Shown here piece by piece: positions 15,977 through 23,830 of a stretch of 64,000 nt of DNA (the first letter of the stretch is position 1; each line of letters opens with the position of its first letter). The DNA is from an uncultured Blautia sp. (GTDB lineage: Bacteria > Bacillota > Clostridia > Lachnospirales > Lachnospiraceae), in the NCBI GenBank assembly GCA_934373235.1, contig CAKROW010000001.1, forward strand, positions 1-64,000, written 5' to 3'. The notes below the pieces were generated by a model. It was not told the origin of the DNA. It did no database searches and worked only from the letters and a program-made list of their open reading frames with translations. A program made the position numbers and the translations under genes.

Positions 15977-16846
15977 CTACCAACGCCGGAATCGTCTTCT
16001 GATTTCGGCTTCGCCGCTTTTCATCCACTCACGCACTTCCTCTGTGTTACCTAATATTTCCAGAAAAGCCCTGCACTCCTCTTCAATCCCGCTTCCATGC
16101 GGCACACAATAAGCACCTGCATCACTTCCTGCCGCTGCTTTCACTCCTTTTTTAAAAGCAGACTTCAGATTTTTTTCTGCTATTGTTATAATTGGCTTCA
16201 GAATCTCATCACTATATCGACCGTTTCCTATAAGGTTCCTTATTGTCACAAGAGTAGGAACCCATATGCTGTTGCTGTCTGCAAGCATGGAAATCGTCTC
16301 CTCATCCATATAGTTTCCATGTTCGATACTGTCTGCTCCTGCCATGATCGCAGCCTGCACACCATATATCCCATTGGTGTGGCTCATAACTGAAAATCCC
16401 TCTTCATGAGCTATATGTACCATTTCCCTGACTTCCGATAACGTCAGCGGTAAGCCTGTTACCTTTCCATGGTTTTTAAAATCCAGAAGACCGGTTGTCA
16501 TGATCTTGATAAAGTCTGCCCCTTCCCTGGCGGCCTCCAGAACCAGCTCATGATATTCTTTCATAGTGGAAAATCCCTTTCCCACTATTTTTCCGTAATG
16601 ACCGGTCTTGTGGATGGCGAATATGGGAGTACGGTAGTCAATCCCATATTCTTCTGCCAGGGCTGCAGCTCTTCTGGATACTCCCAGATTATCGCCGCCA
16701 TCCCTGACAAAATCTATATTTCTTTTCTGATATTCGTAAAAATTAGCCCGAATCACCTGATCACATACACCATTTTCATGAATCGCCACTGCTTTCCTGT
16801 AATTGATACTGTCCATAAATATATGAGCATGACATTCTCCGAACAT
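15977..16846 (-). CDS. Amidohydrolase (imidazolonepropionase-like, metal-dependent)
   Basis: A 289-residue TIM-barrel hydrolase with the amidohydrolase metal set: HAH at residues 6-8, a Lys in FIKIMTTG that may be carboxylated, His in VMSHTNG and SIEHGNYMD, and the final Asp in GSDAG. It lacks the N-terminal beta-sandwich present in most relatives, so the HxH is almost at the N-terminus. It resembles prolidase/imidazolonepropionase-like amidohydrolases; the substrate is not predictable. It is convergent with the lipoprotein gene (1 bp apart) and has only a moderate ribosome site. Confidence 0.8.
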   Translation of the reverse strand: MFGECHAHIFMDSINYRKAVAIHENGVCDQVIRANFYEYQKRNIDFVRDGGDNLGVSRRAAALAEEYGIDYRTPIFAIHKTGHYGKIVGKGFSTMKEYHELVLEAAREGADFIKIMTTGLLDFKNHGKVTGLPLTLSEVREMVHIAHEEGFSVMSHTNGIYGVQAAIMAGADSIEHGNYMDEETISMLADSNSIWVPTLVTIRNLIGNGRYSDEILKPIITIAEKNLKSAFKKGVKAAAGSDAGAYCVPHGSGIEEECRAFLEILGNTEEVREWMKSGEAEIRRRFRRW

Positions 16847-16885
16847 ATTTTACCTGTGCCTCATTTCTGCTGTATTAATCTGTAA

Positions 16886-16908
16886 GAAAAAATCCTGCAA
16901 GCAGGATT
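16886..16908 (-). terminator. Intrinsic terminator after alaX
   Basis: On the minus strand AATCCTG-CTTG-CAGGATT followed by TTTTC. Two further small hairpins (CCGC/GGCGG and GTCGCT/AGCGAC) stand between it and the stop codon at 16957. The amidohydrolase gene begins 40 bp downstream on the same strand. Confidence 0.75.
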
Positions 16909-16956
16909 CTCCGCCTGCGGCGGGTCGCTTCAGCGACATAATTCCTCTCCGAACCG

Positions 16957-18108
16957 TCAGCGTTCAAAGAACCTTCTGATCTCATCCTCGCATGCCTGCA
17001 CAGAGCCCTGTACAAAAAACGGTTTTCCGCCGCCACGTCCGTTAAGGGCAACATTCATTTCCTTTGTAAAATTACGTAGATCACCATTTTTTTCACCCAT
17101 TGCATATTTATAGGAGCCATCAGGGTTTTTGGAGAATACCGCACAGCAGCCTTCACACGTCTGTGTCACAGCATCAGCAAGCTTACGCACGCTGTCAGCT
17201 TCCATTCCTTCTTCAAAGAGCAGTACACTTCCGCTTCCCGCATAACGTTCTGCTTCTTTTTTACACATATCATCTATAAAGCTTCCAACCTGTCCTCTCA
17301 GACGGAAATTTTCTTCCTGAAGTCGTTCTACCGCCTGTGCAGTTTTATCCGTTTTTGCAGAAAGTTTTACGGAGATCTGATGATTCTGGTCATTAACCAT
17401 GTTCAGATAATCAAGTACACGTTTTCCACAGATCATTTCTATACGAACGCCCTCTCTGAATTTCTCCACAGAAAGAAGCTTAACCATTCCGATCTCCCCT
17501 GTATGTGTCACATGTGTTCCGCAACACGCACAGATATCTGCCCCCGGAAACTCCACAATGCGTACCTGTCCCGTAAGCTCTTTTTTGCTTCTGTATTCAA
17601 TCTGTTCCAGTTCCTCCGGGGCAGGATATGAAATAAGAACCGGAAAATCCTTCCAGATAAATTCATTTGTTCTGGCTTCAATCTCTGCCAGTTGTTCCTC
17701 GTCTAGAGGACCATTAAGATCTACTGTTATGGTATCGCTTCCCATATGGAACCCTACATTGTCATATCCATACGCTGCATGTATAAAACCACTGACAATA
17801 TGTTCCCCGGAGTGCTGCTGCATAAGATCAAATCTCCGTTCCCAGTTAATCTTTCCCAAAACCTGGCAGCCCGGTTCCAGCGGTTTATCTGTATAATGAA
17901 GAAGTTCTCCGTTCTTCTCATGAACCTCAGTTACTTTTGCATCTCCCAGCATACCGGTGTCGCTTGGCTGTCCACCACCCTCAGGATAAAAAGCACTCTC
18001 ATCAAGAATGACCTGATATCCTTTTTTTGCTTCTCTGCACTCCAGGACCTTTGCTGTAAACTCTTTTTTATATACATCTTCATAATATAATCGTTTTGTC
18101 TCAATCAT
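16957..18108 (-). CDS. alaX: Alanyl-tRNA editing protein AlaX (long form)
   Basis: A 383-residue free-standing editing enzyme that hydrolyses Ser- or Gly-tRNA(Ala). It has the AlaRS-like barrel (FYPEGGGQPSDTG), the zinc-site motifs HSGEHI near residue 98 and CCGTHVTHTGEIG near 195, a coiled linker around 250-280 and a C-terminal DHHA1-like domain ending GRGGGKPFFVQGS. That layout matches the long AlaX class. ATG 18108 has AGAAAGGA seven bases ahead; an in-frame ATG at 18156 would add 16 unlikely residues. It is divergent from the ECF sigma operon. Confidence 0.92.
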   Translation of the reverse strand: MIETKRLYYEDVYKKEFTAKVLECREAKKGYQVILDESAFYPEGGGQPSDTGMLGDAKVTEVHEKNGELLHYTDKPLEPGCQVLGKINWERRFDLMQQHSGEHIVSGFIHAAYGYDNVGFHMGSDTITVDLNGPLDEEQLAEIEARTNEFIWKDFPVLISYPAPEELEQIEYRSKKELTGQVRIVEFPGADICACCGTHVTHTGEIGMVKLLSVEKFREGVRIEMICGKRVLDYLNMVNDQNHQISVKLSAKTDKTAQAVERLQEENFRLRGQVGSFIDDMCKKEAERYAGSGSVLLFEEGMEADSVRKLADAVTQTCEGCCAVFSKNPDGSYKYAMGEKNGDLRNFTKEMNVALNGRGGGKPFFVQGSVQACEDEIRRFFER

Positions 18109-18230
18109 GTTTTTGTCCTTTCTGTAAAGCTGTTTAACATGTATAGTATAGAACAATTTATCAGTCCCTGCTATAATAATTGCATATTTTTGAAAAATTA
18201 TGAAGTCTTTTTCTTCTATACCGCGTTATA

Positions 18231-18767
18231 ATGATTGAACGGGCAGAGAAAGGGGCTGATTTCATTACACAGGAAGAATATCTGGAATATCTGATACATA
18301 CATACCAAAATTTAATATTTTCCATTTGTCTGAAATCGGTGGGTAATCCCTTTGATGCTGAGGATCTGACACAGGATGTCTTTCTTTCCGCCTACAAAAA
18401 TCTCTCCCGTTTTGATGGCACCTACGAAAAAGCCTGGCTCAGCAAGATCGCTGTCCGAAAATGTCTGGATCATCTGAAAGCAGCCGGCAGACGTACCATC
18501 CCCACAGAGGACACCTATTTTGAACAGCTCCATGATAAAGAGTTTTCCCCAGAGGAGGCATTTCTGGACAAAGATTTCAAGGATCGGATCCGGCATTTAT
18601 GTTCAGCTCTGAAAAGTCCCTACAGGGAGGTTGCCACTGAGCATTTCTGTGAAGAAAAAACCGCCGCAGAAATTGCAAAAACGCAGAATAAAAATATCAA
18701 AACAGTCCAGACGCAGATCTACCGGTCCAGATCTATGCTGAAAGCACTGCTGGAAAGGAGTGATTAG
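18231..18767 (+). CDS. ECF sigma factor
   Basis: A 178-residue ECF sigma factor with region 2 (FDAEDLTQDVFLSAYKNL) and region 4 (EEKTAAEIAKTQNKNIKTVQTQIYRSRSML). It is followed, stop to start without gap, by a zinc-type anti-sigma gene and a membrane-protein gene, so it most likely answers an envelope signal. The start is uncertain: the ATG at 18231 overlaps a TATAAT hexamer and has no ribosome site, while AAAGGGG lies about 20 bases inside the frame, followed only by a rare ATT codon. The mature protein may therefore begin near residue 12. Confidence 0.88.
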   Translation: MIERAEKGADFITQEEYLEYLIHTYQNLIFSICLKSVGNPFDAEDLTQDVFLSAYKNLSRFDGTYEKAWLSKIAVRKCLDHLKAAGRRTIPTEDTYFEQLHDKEFSPEEAFLDKDFKDRIRHLCSALKSPYREVATEHFCEEKTAAEIAKTQNKNIKTVQTQIYRSRSMLKALLERSD

Positions 18768-19262
18768 ATGCACATATCACAGAATGAATTACAGAAATTC
18801 CAGGACGGAACCATGAATACGGACGAAATGATCCATTTTCTGGAACATATTGAGCAATGTGATTTCTGTCTGGATGAACTTCTTCAGAATAAGGATACCG
18901 TTTCTGAATATGCTCCATCCTATCTGCAGGATGAAATTCTGAAAAAAGCAGCTTCTCCGGAAGTTCAGGCTTCCAGAAAAATACATGAAACTGCTTATTG
19001 GATGAAGCTTCTCTGTGCAGGCTTACGGACTGCCGTAGGCATGGGTGTTGCGCTGATCATGCTTTTTTCTGTATCGCAGACTGATTTTACTGTTCTTCAT
19101 CCTTCACCGGAAACAAACGTTAAGATTTCTTCATCCCTGGACATTGGTTCCGGCCTGAACCAGCTTTCCAGGCAAGTAAGTTCTCAGCTCAGTGAACATT
19201 CTCAGAAGATCAGCAATAATCTGAATGATCTTACGAATAAAATTATAAACGGAGGCAAGTAA
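18768..19262 (+). CDS. Anti-sigma factor, zinc-finger (ZAS) type
   Basis: A 164-residue single-pass membrane protein. The cytosolic N-terminal domain has HxxxCxxC in FLEHIEQCDFC (residues ~24-33), the anti-sigma zinc motif. A membrane helix follows near residues 90-108 (GVALIMLFSV), then an extracytoplasmic Ser/Asn-rich helical tail. It should bind and hold the sigma factor encoded directly upstream until a signal arrives; the start codon follows that stop immediately, implying coupled translation. Confidence 0.85.
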   Translation: MHISQNELQKFQDGTMNTDEMIHFLEHIEQCDFCLDELLQNKDTVSEYAPSYLQDEILKKAASPEVQASRKIHETAYWMKLLCAGLRTAVGMGVALIMLFSVSQTDFTVLHPSPETNVKISSSLDIGSGLNQLSRQVSSQLSEHSQKISNNLNDLTNKIINGGK

Positions 19263-19266
19263 ATTT

Positions 19267-19998
19267 ATGAAAAAACAAAAACATGGTTTTTGGGTATTTA
19301 TCTTTTCCCTGATCCCCGGTGCCGGGGAAATGTACATGGGATTCAAAAAGCAGGGACTCAGCATTATGCTGCTGTTCTGGGGATCGATCGCACTGGCATC
19401 CATAACCGGCCTTGGCTGGCTGGCCATGTTTCTCCCTGTGATATGGTTCTACAGTTTCTTCAATGTCCATAATCTGAAATCCCTGTCAGAAGAAGAATTT
19501 TACTCTGTAGATGATAATTACATCCTTCATATGGATCAGTTTTCCGGTGATATGGGAAAATTCTTACAAAAGCATCAGAGTGCAGCCGCATGGGTCCTGA
19601 TCCTGTTTGGTATCTGTATCCTGTGGAGTCGTTTCACAGGTCTTCTGTACTTCATTGTACCAGCTAATATGACCGACTATATATACACTATCTGCAACAG
19701 CCTTCCGCAGATCGTCATTGCTGCAGGTATCATTGCTGCAGGTATTTATCTTCTTACTCAGCAGAAAAAGAAACTGGAGGAAGAAAAAAACAAAGCTGAG
19801 CATTACTGGGAACCGTACCGTCCATATCAGCAAATAACTTCCCTGGATGATAATTCAGAAACTGCTGAAAACAATCCTGAAACATTTTCTTCTCAGGACA
19901 ATATTTCTTCTGAAAATAGTATTCCTTCTGAAAATAGTATTCCTTCTGAAAAAACTGCCCTTTCCGAAAATAAGGCAGATACCTCTTCCTCTGAATGA
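19267..19998 (+). CDS. Multi-pass membrane protein of the ECF operon
   Basis: A 243-residue protein with an N-terminal TM2-like turn (FSLIPGAGEMYMGFKKQG), two helices, a loop, then two more helices around residues 100-165 and a charged cytosolic or external tail. The C-terminal ~60 residues are low-complexity Ser/Glu/Asn, with a perfect direct DNA repeat encoding SENSIP (about 19909-19950). It sits 4 bp after the anti-sigma gene and ahead of a terminator, so it is the third gene of the sigma operon. It may sense or respond to the same stress; function unknown. Confidence 0.72.
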   Translation: MKKQKHGFWVFIFSLIPGAGEMYMGFKKQGLSIMLLFWGSIALASITGLGWLAMFLPVIWFYSFFNVHNLKSLSEEEFYSVDDNYILHMDQFSGDMGKFLQKHQSAAAWVLILFGICILWSRFTGLLYFIVPANMTDYIYTICNSLPQIVIAAGIIAAGIYLLTQQKKKLEEEKNKAEHYWEPYRPYQQITSLDDNSETAENNPETFSSQDNISSENSIPSENSIPSEKTALSENKADTSSSE

Positions 19999-20010
19999 TC
20001 AGTAATTTGC

Positions 20011-20048
20011 AAAAAAGATCCGCTGTCTTCCAACAACGGATCTTTTTA
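20011..20048. terminator. Bidirectional intrinsic terminator
   Basis: Stem AGATCCG/CGGATCT (20016-20022 and 20037-20043) is flanked by A6 and T5, so it can stop both the ECF operon (plus) and the convergent secreted-protein gene (minus). Confidence 0.85.
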
Positions 20049-20054
20049 TTTTCA

Positions 20055-20903
20055 TCAGCCTGTATACATAACTCTGTAAAACTGCGGCGACCCAGCATAG
20101 CCCTGTGATTCCTTAAATGTTACGGCTTTGATCCAGCCTGTTTTGGAACCATTTTTCACACGGATATACATCTTGTTCCCTGCGGTCCAGAAATTCAGGA
20201 TCTTCACGCCAGTATTCTTACGGATCACAAATGCTTTACTTCCGGAGGCAGGAGTCCTATACGCCTGTATATTCTTTGCCGCTGCAAAAAGTCCTGTTCT
20301 CTTGTTAGCAGCATTAAGTTTTATATATTTTCCGTAATTGGATGTACGAAGTAATGTTCCTTTCTGATATTTGTACGTAAATTCTGTTGTACAATATCCA
20401 AGAGAATATGACATAGCCTCCGTTCTTACCCGAATTGTATTACCGCTGAGGTAAATTGCCGCTTCATTTACCGGTCGGCCATACGTTTCGTTGAGAAAAT
20501 TGACAACCTGAACGATTTTTCCGTTGCGGTACTGATAAAGTCCGTGGAATACACTGATATCATTATCTGTACCACCTCTCAAACACAGGAAAGGTTTTCC
20601 GTTAGATAACGTAATAATGCGAATGGATATATCCATAAAAGACTTGTTTATCGCACAGACTTTTCTATTATTTACATAAATATCAGCACCGTTCCAGTAC
20701 CCATCGTACTGACTTTCTTTCCGGACAACCTTAATCCTGTCTTTCTTTCCATCACCGGTGATATCATACCCCGTCCAGGTTTTTCCTGGCTGAATCGTAT
20801 GCATCTCGGGTGATGCCGCCTGCACTGGCAGTACAGAAAAGATCATAAGTCCCATAAGAAATATACAGATGCCCAGTAACTTTTTTGCTCTTTCTTTCTT
20901 CAT
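20055..20903 (-). CDS. Secreted protein with acidic calcium-type loop and SH3-like C-terminus
   Basis: A 282-residue protein with a typical signal peptide (KKLLGICIFLMGLMIF...VQAA). Near residue 48 it has DITGDGKKDRI, an EF-hand/FG-GAP-like DxxxDGxxD loop. The middle is beta-rich. The C-terminal ~70 residues (AYRTPASGSKAFVIRKNTGV to VKNGSKTGWIKA) look like a bacterial SH3-like domain. It resembles the secreted proteins at 44.5-54.9 kb in composition and motif. Role unknown; probably wall- or matrix-associated. The ATG has a TTTCTTCTCC-complementary GGAG site. It ends against a bidirectional terminator. Confidence 0.7.
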   Translation of the reverse strand: MKKERAKKLLGICIFLMGLMIFSVLPVQAASPEMHTIQPGKTWTGYDITGDGKKDRIKVVRKESQYDGYWNGADIYVNNRKVCAINKSFMDISIRIITLSNGKPFLCLRGGTDNDISVFHGLYQYRNGKIVQVVNFLNETYGRPVNEAAIYLSGNTIRVRTEAMSYSLGYCTTEFTYKYQKGTLLRTSNYGKYIKLNAANKRTGLFAAAKNIQAYRTPASGSKAFVIRKNTGVKILNFWTAGNKMYIRVKNGSKTGWIKAVTFKESQGYAGSPQFYRVMYTG

Positions 20904-20933
20904 TTCTTCTCCTTTTTCCTTTCATACTCCGGC

Positions 20934-20983
20934 TTTTTTATGTCATTGGAACATTATGGGGTAATTTCCTATGACATAAAAAA
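20934..20983. repeat. Dispersed palindromic repeat, copy 1
   Basis: A ~50-bp imperfect palindrome: TTTTTTATGTCAT, GGAA, ..., TTCC, ATGACATAAAAAA. A second copy at 30358-30408 differs at only a few loop positions and shares the preceding GGC. Poly-T precedes and poly-A follows the stem, so it is not a normal intrinsic terminator in either direction. It looks like a REP- or MITE-type extragenic element. Confidence 0.7.
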
Positions 20984-21098
20984 GCACCTTTTGAATATCC
21001 TCTGTACAAAGCGACTGTTCTAATTCCGCTCTGTCACATGGTCACAAACGTAACTAACTTATAATCTACGTTTATTATACTATTCAGCAGGTGCTTTC
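20978..21098 (-). ncRNA. Possible structured RNA between atpC and the secreted-protein gene
   Basis: On the minus strand AAAGCACCT-gct-GAATA near 21098 pairs with TATTC-aaa-AGGTGCTTT near 20985, followed by more T. This closes a ~100-nt region that holds two further hairpins (AAACGTA/TACGTTT and AGCG/CGCT). It could be a branched terminator of the atp operon or a leader of the gene at 20903. No known class was recognised. Confidence 0.35.
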
Positions 21099-21111
21099 TG
21101 TAATATATTTT

Positions 21112-21519
21112 TTACTGCTTATGTGTTACTTTAAGACGTGTCATTGCTCTCGCAAGTGCCATCTGGTTCATATGATACTCCTGGATGCTCTGCTTCTGAC
21201 GAAGCTGCTCTTCTGCACGTTCCTTTGCTTCCTGGGCACGGCGGACATCAATCTCGTCCGGACTCTCTACGCTGAGGCAGAACAGCTTGGCACGATTATT
21301 GATCATCTCAACAAATCCGCTGCTCACAGCAAACACATACTCATTACCGTCAGCATCCTCAAAACGCATCTCACCGGGAATGATGGCAGCTACAACATTC
21401 GCATGATGGGCAAGAAATCCCTGCTCACCATCCACTGCCGGAATAATGAGCTTCTGAGCACGTCCTGCATATGCCAGCTTATTACTGGCATAAATTTCCA
21501 GGCCAAATGTTTCACTCAT
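21112..21519 (-). CDS. atpC: F-type ATP synthase epsilon subunit
   Basis: A 135-residue F1 epsilon subunit. The N-terminal beta-sandwich (FGLEIYASNKLAYAG, GEQGFLAHHANVVA) is followed by a C-terminal helical hairpin (RRAQEAKERAEEQLRQ). It is part of the central stalk and can inhibit ATP hydrolysis. It is the last gene of the atp operon, 9 bp after atpD. Confidence 0.96.
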   Translation of the reverse strand: MSETFGLEIYASNKLAYAGRAQKLIIPAVDGEQGFLAHHANVVAAIIPGEMRFEDADGNEYVFAVSSGFVEMINNRAKLFCLSVESPDEIDVRRAQEAKERAEEQLRQKQSIQEYHMNQMALARAMTRLKVTHKQ

Positions 21520-21528
21520 AGCTGCTCC

Positions 21529-22926
21529 TTACTGCCGGTTCTCCTCGGCTTTCGCTTTTGCGATTACATCATCAATGGTTCCCACATTAAAGAATGCATT
21601 CTCCGGATACTCATCCATCTCTCCATCGATAATAGCCTTGAATCCACGGATTGTCTCTTTAAGAGGTACATATTTACCTTTGATTCCGGTAAAGTTCTCA
21701 GCTACATGGAATGGCTGAGACAAGAACTTCTGAATCTTTCTTGCACGGAATACAGTCTGCTTATCTTCTTCTGAAAGCTCTTCCATACCAAGAATAGCAA
21801 TGATGTCCTGAAGCTCTTTATATTTCTGAAGAATTTCCTGTACTCTACGTGCAACCTCATAATGCTCTTCACCAACTACATCTGCTTCCAGAATACGTGA
21901 CGTAGATTCCAGCGGATCCACAGCCGGATAAATACCCTGCTCTACAATCTTACGTGAAAGAACTGTTGTGGCATCCAGATGTGCAAATGTTGTGGCAGGA
22001 GCCGGGTCTGTAAGGTCATCGGCAGGCACATAGACAGCCTGTACAGATGTAACTGAACCCTCTTTAGTAGATGCGATTCGCTCCTGAAGTTCACCCATTT
22101 CAGTAGCCAGTGTCGGCTGATATCCTACGGCTGAAGGCATACGTCCAAGCAGGGCAGATACCTCGGAACCAGCCTGTACAAAACGGAAAATGTTATCAAT
22201 GAAGAGAAGCACATCTCTGTGTTCCTGATCACGGAAATACTCAGCCATTGTAAGTCCTGTCTCAGCAACACGCATACGGGATCCTGGCGGCTCGTTCATC
22301 TGTCCGAACACCAGGGCTGTTTTTTCAAGAACTCCTGATTCTTTCATCTCACTCCAGAGGTCATTACCCTCACGGGAACGCTCTCCAACACCTGTGAAGA
22401 TAGAATATCCACCATGCTCTGTGGCAATATTCTGAATAAGCTCCTGAATAAGAACTGTTTTACCAACTCCGGCTCCTCCAAACAGACCGATCTTACCACC
22501 TTTTGCATATGGTGCAAGAAGGTCGATGACCTTGATACCTGTCTCCAGAATCTCAACTGCCGGTTTCTGCTCCTCAAATGAAGGCGGATCACGATGGATC
22601 ACCCAGTGCTCTTCACCGTCCAGTGACTCACCACCATCTACAGTCTCTCCAAGAACGTTGAAAAGACGTCCCAGTGTCTTATCACCTACCGGAACCTTAA
22701 TACCACTTCCGGTAGCAATAACCTCACGATCACGCTGAAGTCCCTCACTGGCACCAAGCATGATACACCTTACAACATTATTTCCAAGGTGCTGGGACAC
22801 CTCCATTACACATCTTTTGCCGTTGTTCTCAACTTCAAGGGCATCCTTGATATCAGGAAGCTCTCCGTTTTCAAATACAACGTCTACAACAGGTCCCATA
22901 ACCTGTACAATCTTACCTTTATTCAT
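21529..22926 (-). CDS. atpD: F-type ATP synthase beta subunit
   Basis: A 465-residue catalytic subunit with P-loop GGAGVGKTV (near 154), catalytic Glu in GVGERSREGNDLW, Walker B VLLFIDNIF and the DELSEED-equivalent MEELSEEDK. It makes ATP on the F1 head. ATG 22926 (MNKGKIVQV) fits the family start and follows AGGAAG by eight bases; in-frame ATG/GTG codons 2-3 codons upstream overlap the atpG stop. Length is normal for the family. Confidence 0.98.
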   Translation of the reverse strand: MNKGKIVQVMGPVVDVVFENGELPDIKDALEVENNGKRCVMEVSQHLGNNVVRCIMLGASEGLQRDREVIATGSGIKVPVGDKTLGRLFNVLGETVDGGESLDGEEHWVIHRDPPSFEEQKPAVEILETGIKVIDLLAPYAKGGKIGLFGGAGVGKTVLIQELIQNIATEHGGYSIFTGVGERSREGNDLWSEMKESGVLEKTALVFGQMNEPPGSRMRVAETGLTMAEYFRDQEHRDVLLFIDNIFRFVQAGSEVSALLGRMPSAVGYQPTLATEMGELQERIASTKEGSVTSVQAVYVPADDLTDPAPATTFAHLDATTVLSRKIVEQGIYPAVDPLESTSRILEADVVGEEHYEVARRVQEILQKYKELQDIIAILGMEELSEEDKQTVFRARKIQKFLSQPFHVAENFTGIKGKYVPLKETIRGFKAIIDGEMDEYPENAFFNVGTIDDVIAKAKAEENRQ

Positions 22927-22931
22927 AGTCA

Positions 22932-23822
22932 TCACTTCCTTTTTTGTGCTTTTGCACCGCTGATAACCTCTGTGATCTCCTGCGTGATCGCAGCCTGACG
23001 CGCACGGTTATACTGAATGGAAAGATCCTTCAGCATAGCCTTCGCATTATCTGTAGAGGACTGCATTGCTGTCATTCTCGCACTGTTCTCACTTGCGTAT
23101 GCCTCTACCAGACATCCATAGATCACACCTGTAAGGTAATTCGGGATCATCGTATTAAGAAGTACTTCTGCTGACGGAACCAGGGTGATCTCCTCCTGGT
23201 AGATATCAGCCGGAATCTGTCCCGATTTAAAATCAGCTTTTTTCAGCGGTAAAAGCTGCATGTTCACATTTTCCATTGACATTGCATTTTGCATCTGTGT
23301 ATAGACAATGTGGATCTCATCCAGCTCTCTTTCCAGAAACGCCCGTACAATTTCTTCCGTGATAAGGCGGGCTCTATGCATGGTCGGCTTCTGTACTGTA
23401 TAGAGAAAGCTTCCATCCATATCAACATCCCGCTTGCCAAAATACTGTCGCCCAACCATACCAAGAACATAAAGCTTATGATGTCCCGGCACTTCCGCCA
23501 TGAAATCCTCTGTCATTTTCTGTACATTATGATTGTAAGCGCCAGCCATACCTTTATCGCCTGTAATAACGATAGTTCCGATCTTCCTTTCTTCTTTTGG
23601 AACAAGATGACGTTCACTGAAGAAAGGATGCTGGGTATCTGGCATATGGCGCAGAATTCTGGCAATGGCAGCCTGCATATTATAAAAGTAAGGTTCTGTG
23701 TCCTGCAGGATCTTTTTTGCCTTCTGCATCTTTGAAGAAGAAATCATGTACATCGCATTGGTGATCTTCATGGTGTCCTGAATGCTTTTCATACGAGTCT
23801 GTATTTCTTTTGCATTTGCCAT
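22932..23822 (-). CDS. atpG: F-type ATP synthase gamma subunit
   Basis: A 296-residue central-stalk subunit. The N-terminal helix begins ANAKEIQTRMKSIQDTMKITNAM, and the C-terminal helix contains MQSSTDNAKAMLKDLSIQYNRARQAAITQEI, the standard gamma signature. It couples rotation of the c-ring to catalysis in the alpha/beta head. It lies between atpA (8 bp) and atpD in the usual order. Confidence 0.97.
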   Translation of the reverse strand: MANAKEIQTRMKSIQDTMKITNAMYMISSSKMQKAKKILQDTEPYFYNMQAAIARILRHMPDTQHPFFSERHLVPKEERKIGTIVITGDKGMAGAYNHNVQKMTEDFMAEVPGHHKLYVLGMVGRQYFGKRDVDMDGSFLYTVQKPTMHRARLITEEIVRAFLERELDEIHIVYTQMQNAMSMENVNMQLLPLKKADFKSGQIPADIYQEEITLVPSAEVLLNTMIPNYLTGVIYGCLVEAYASENSARMTAMQSSTDNAKAMLKDLSIQYNRARQAAITQEITEVISGAKAQKRK

Positions 23823-23830
23823 ATCAACAC

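Noticed and set aside
18204..18232. Promoter AGTCTT-N17-TATAAT for the ECF sigma gene
   Set aside because: The -35 is poor and the -10 overlaps the proposed start codon; it was used only to flag uncertainty in the start.
20934..20983. Palindromic repeat as a rho-independent terminator
   Set aside because: On either strand T precedes and A follows the stem, the reverse of what an intrinsic terminator needs.
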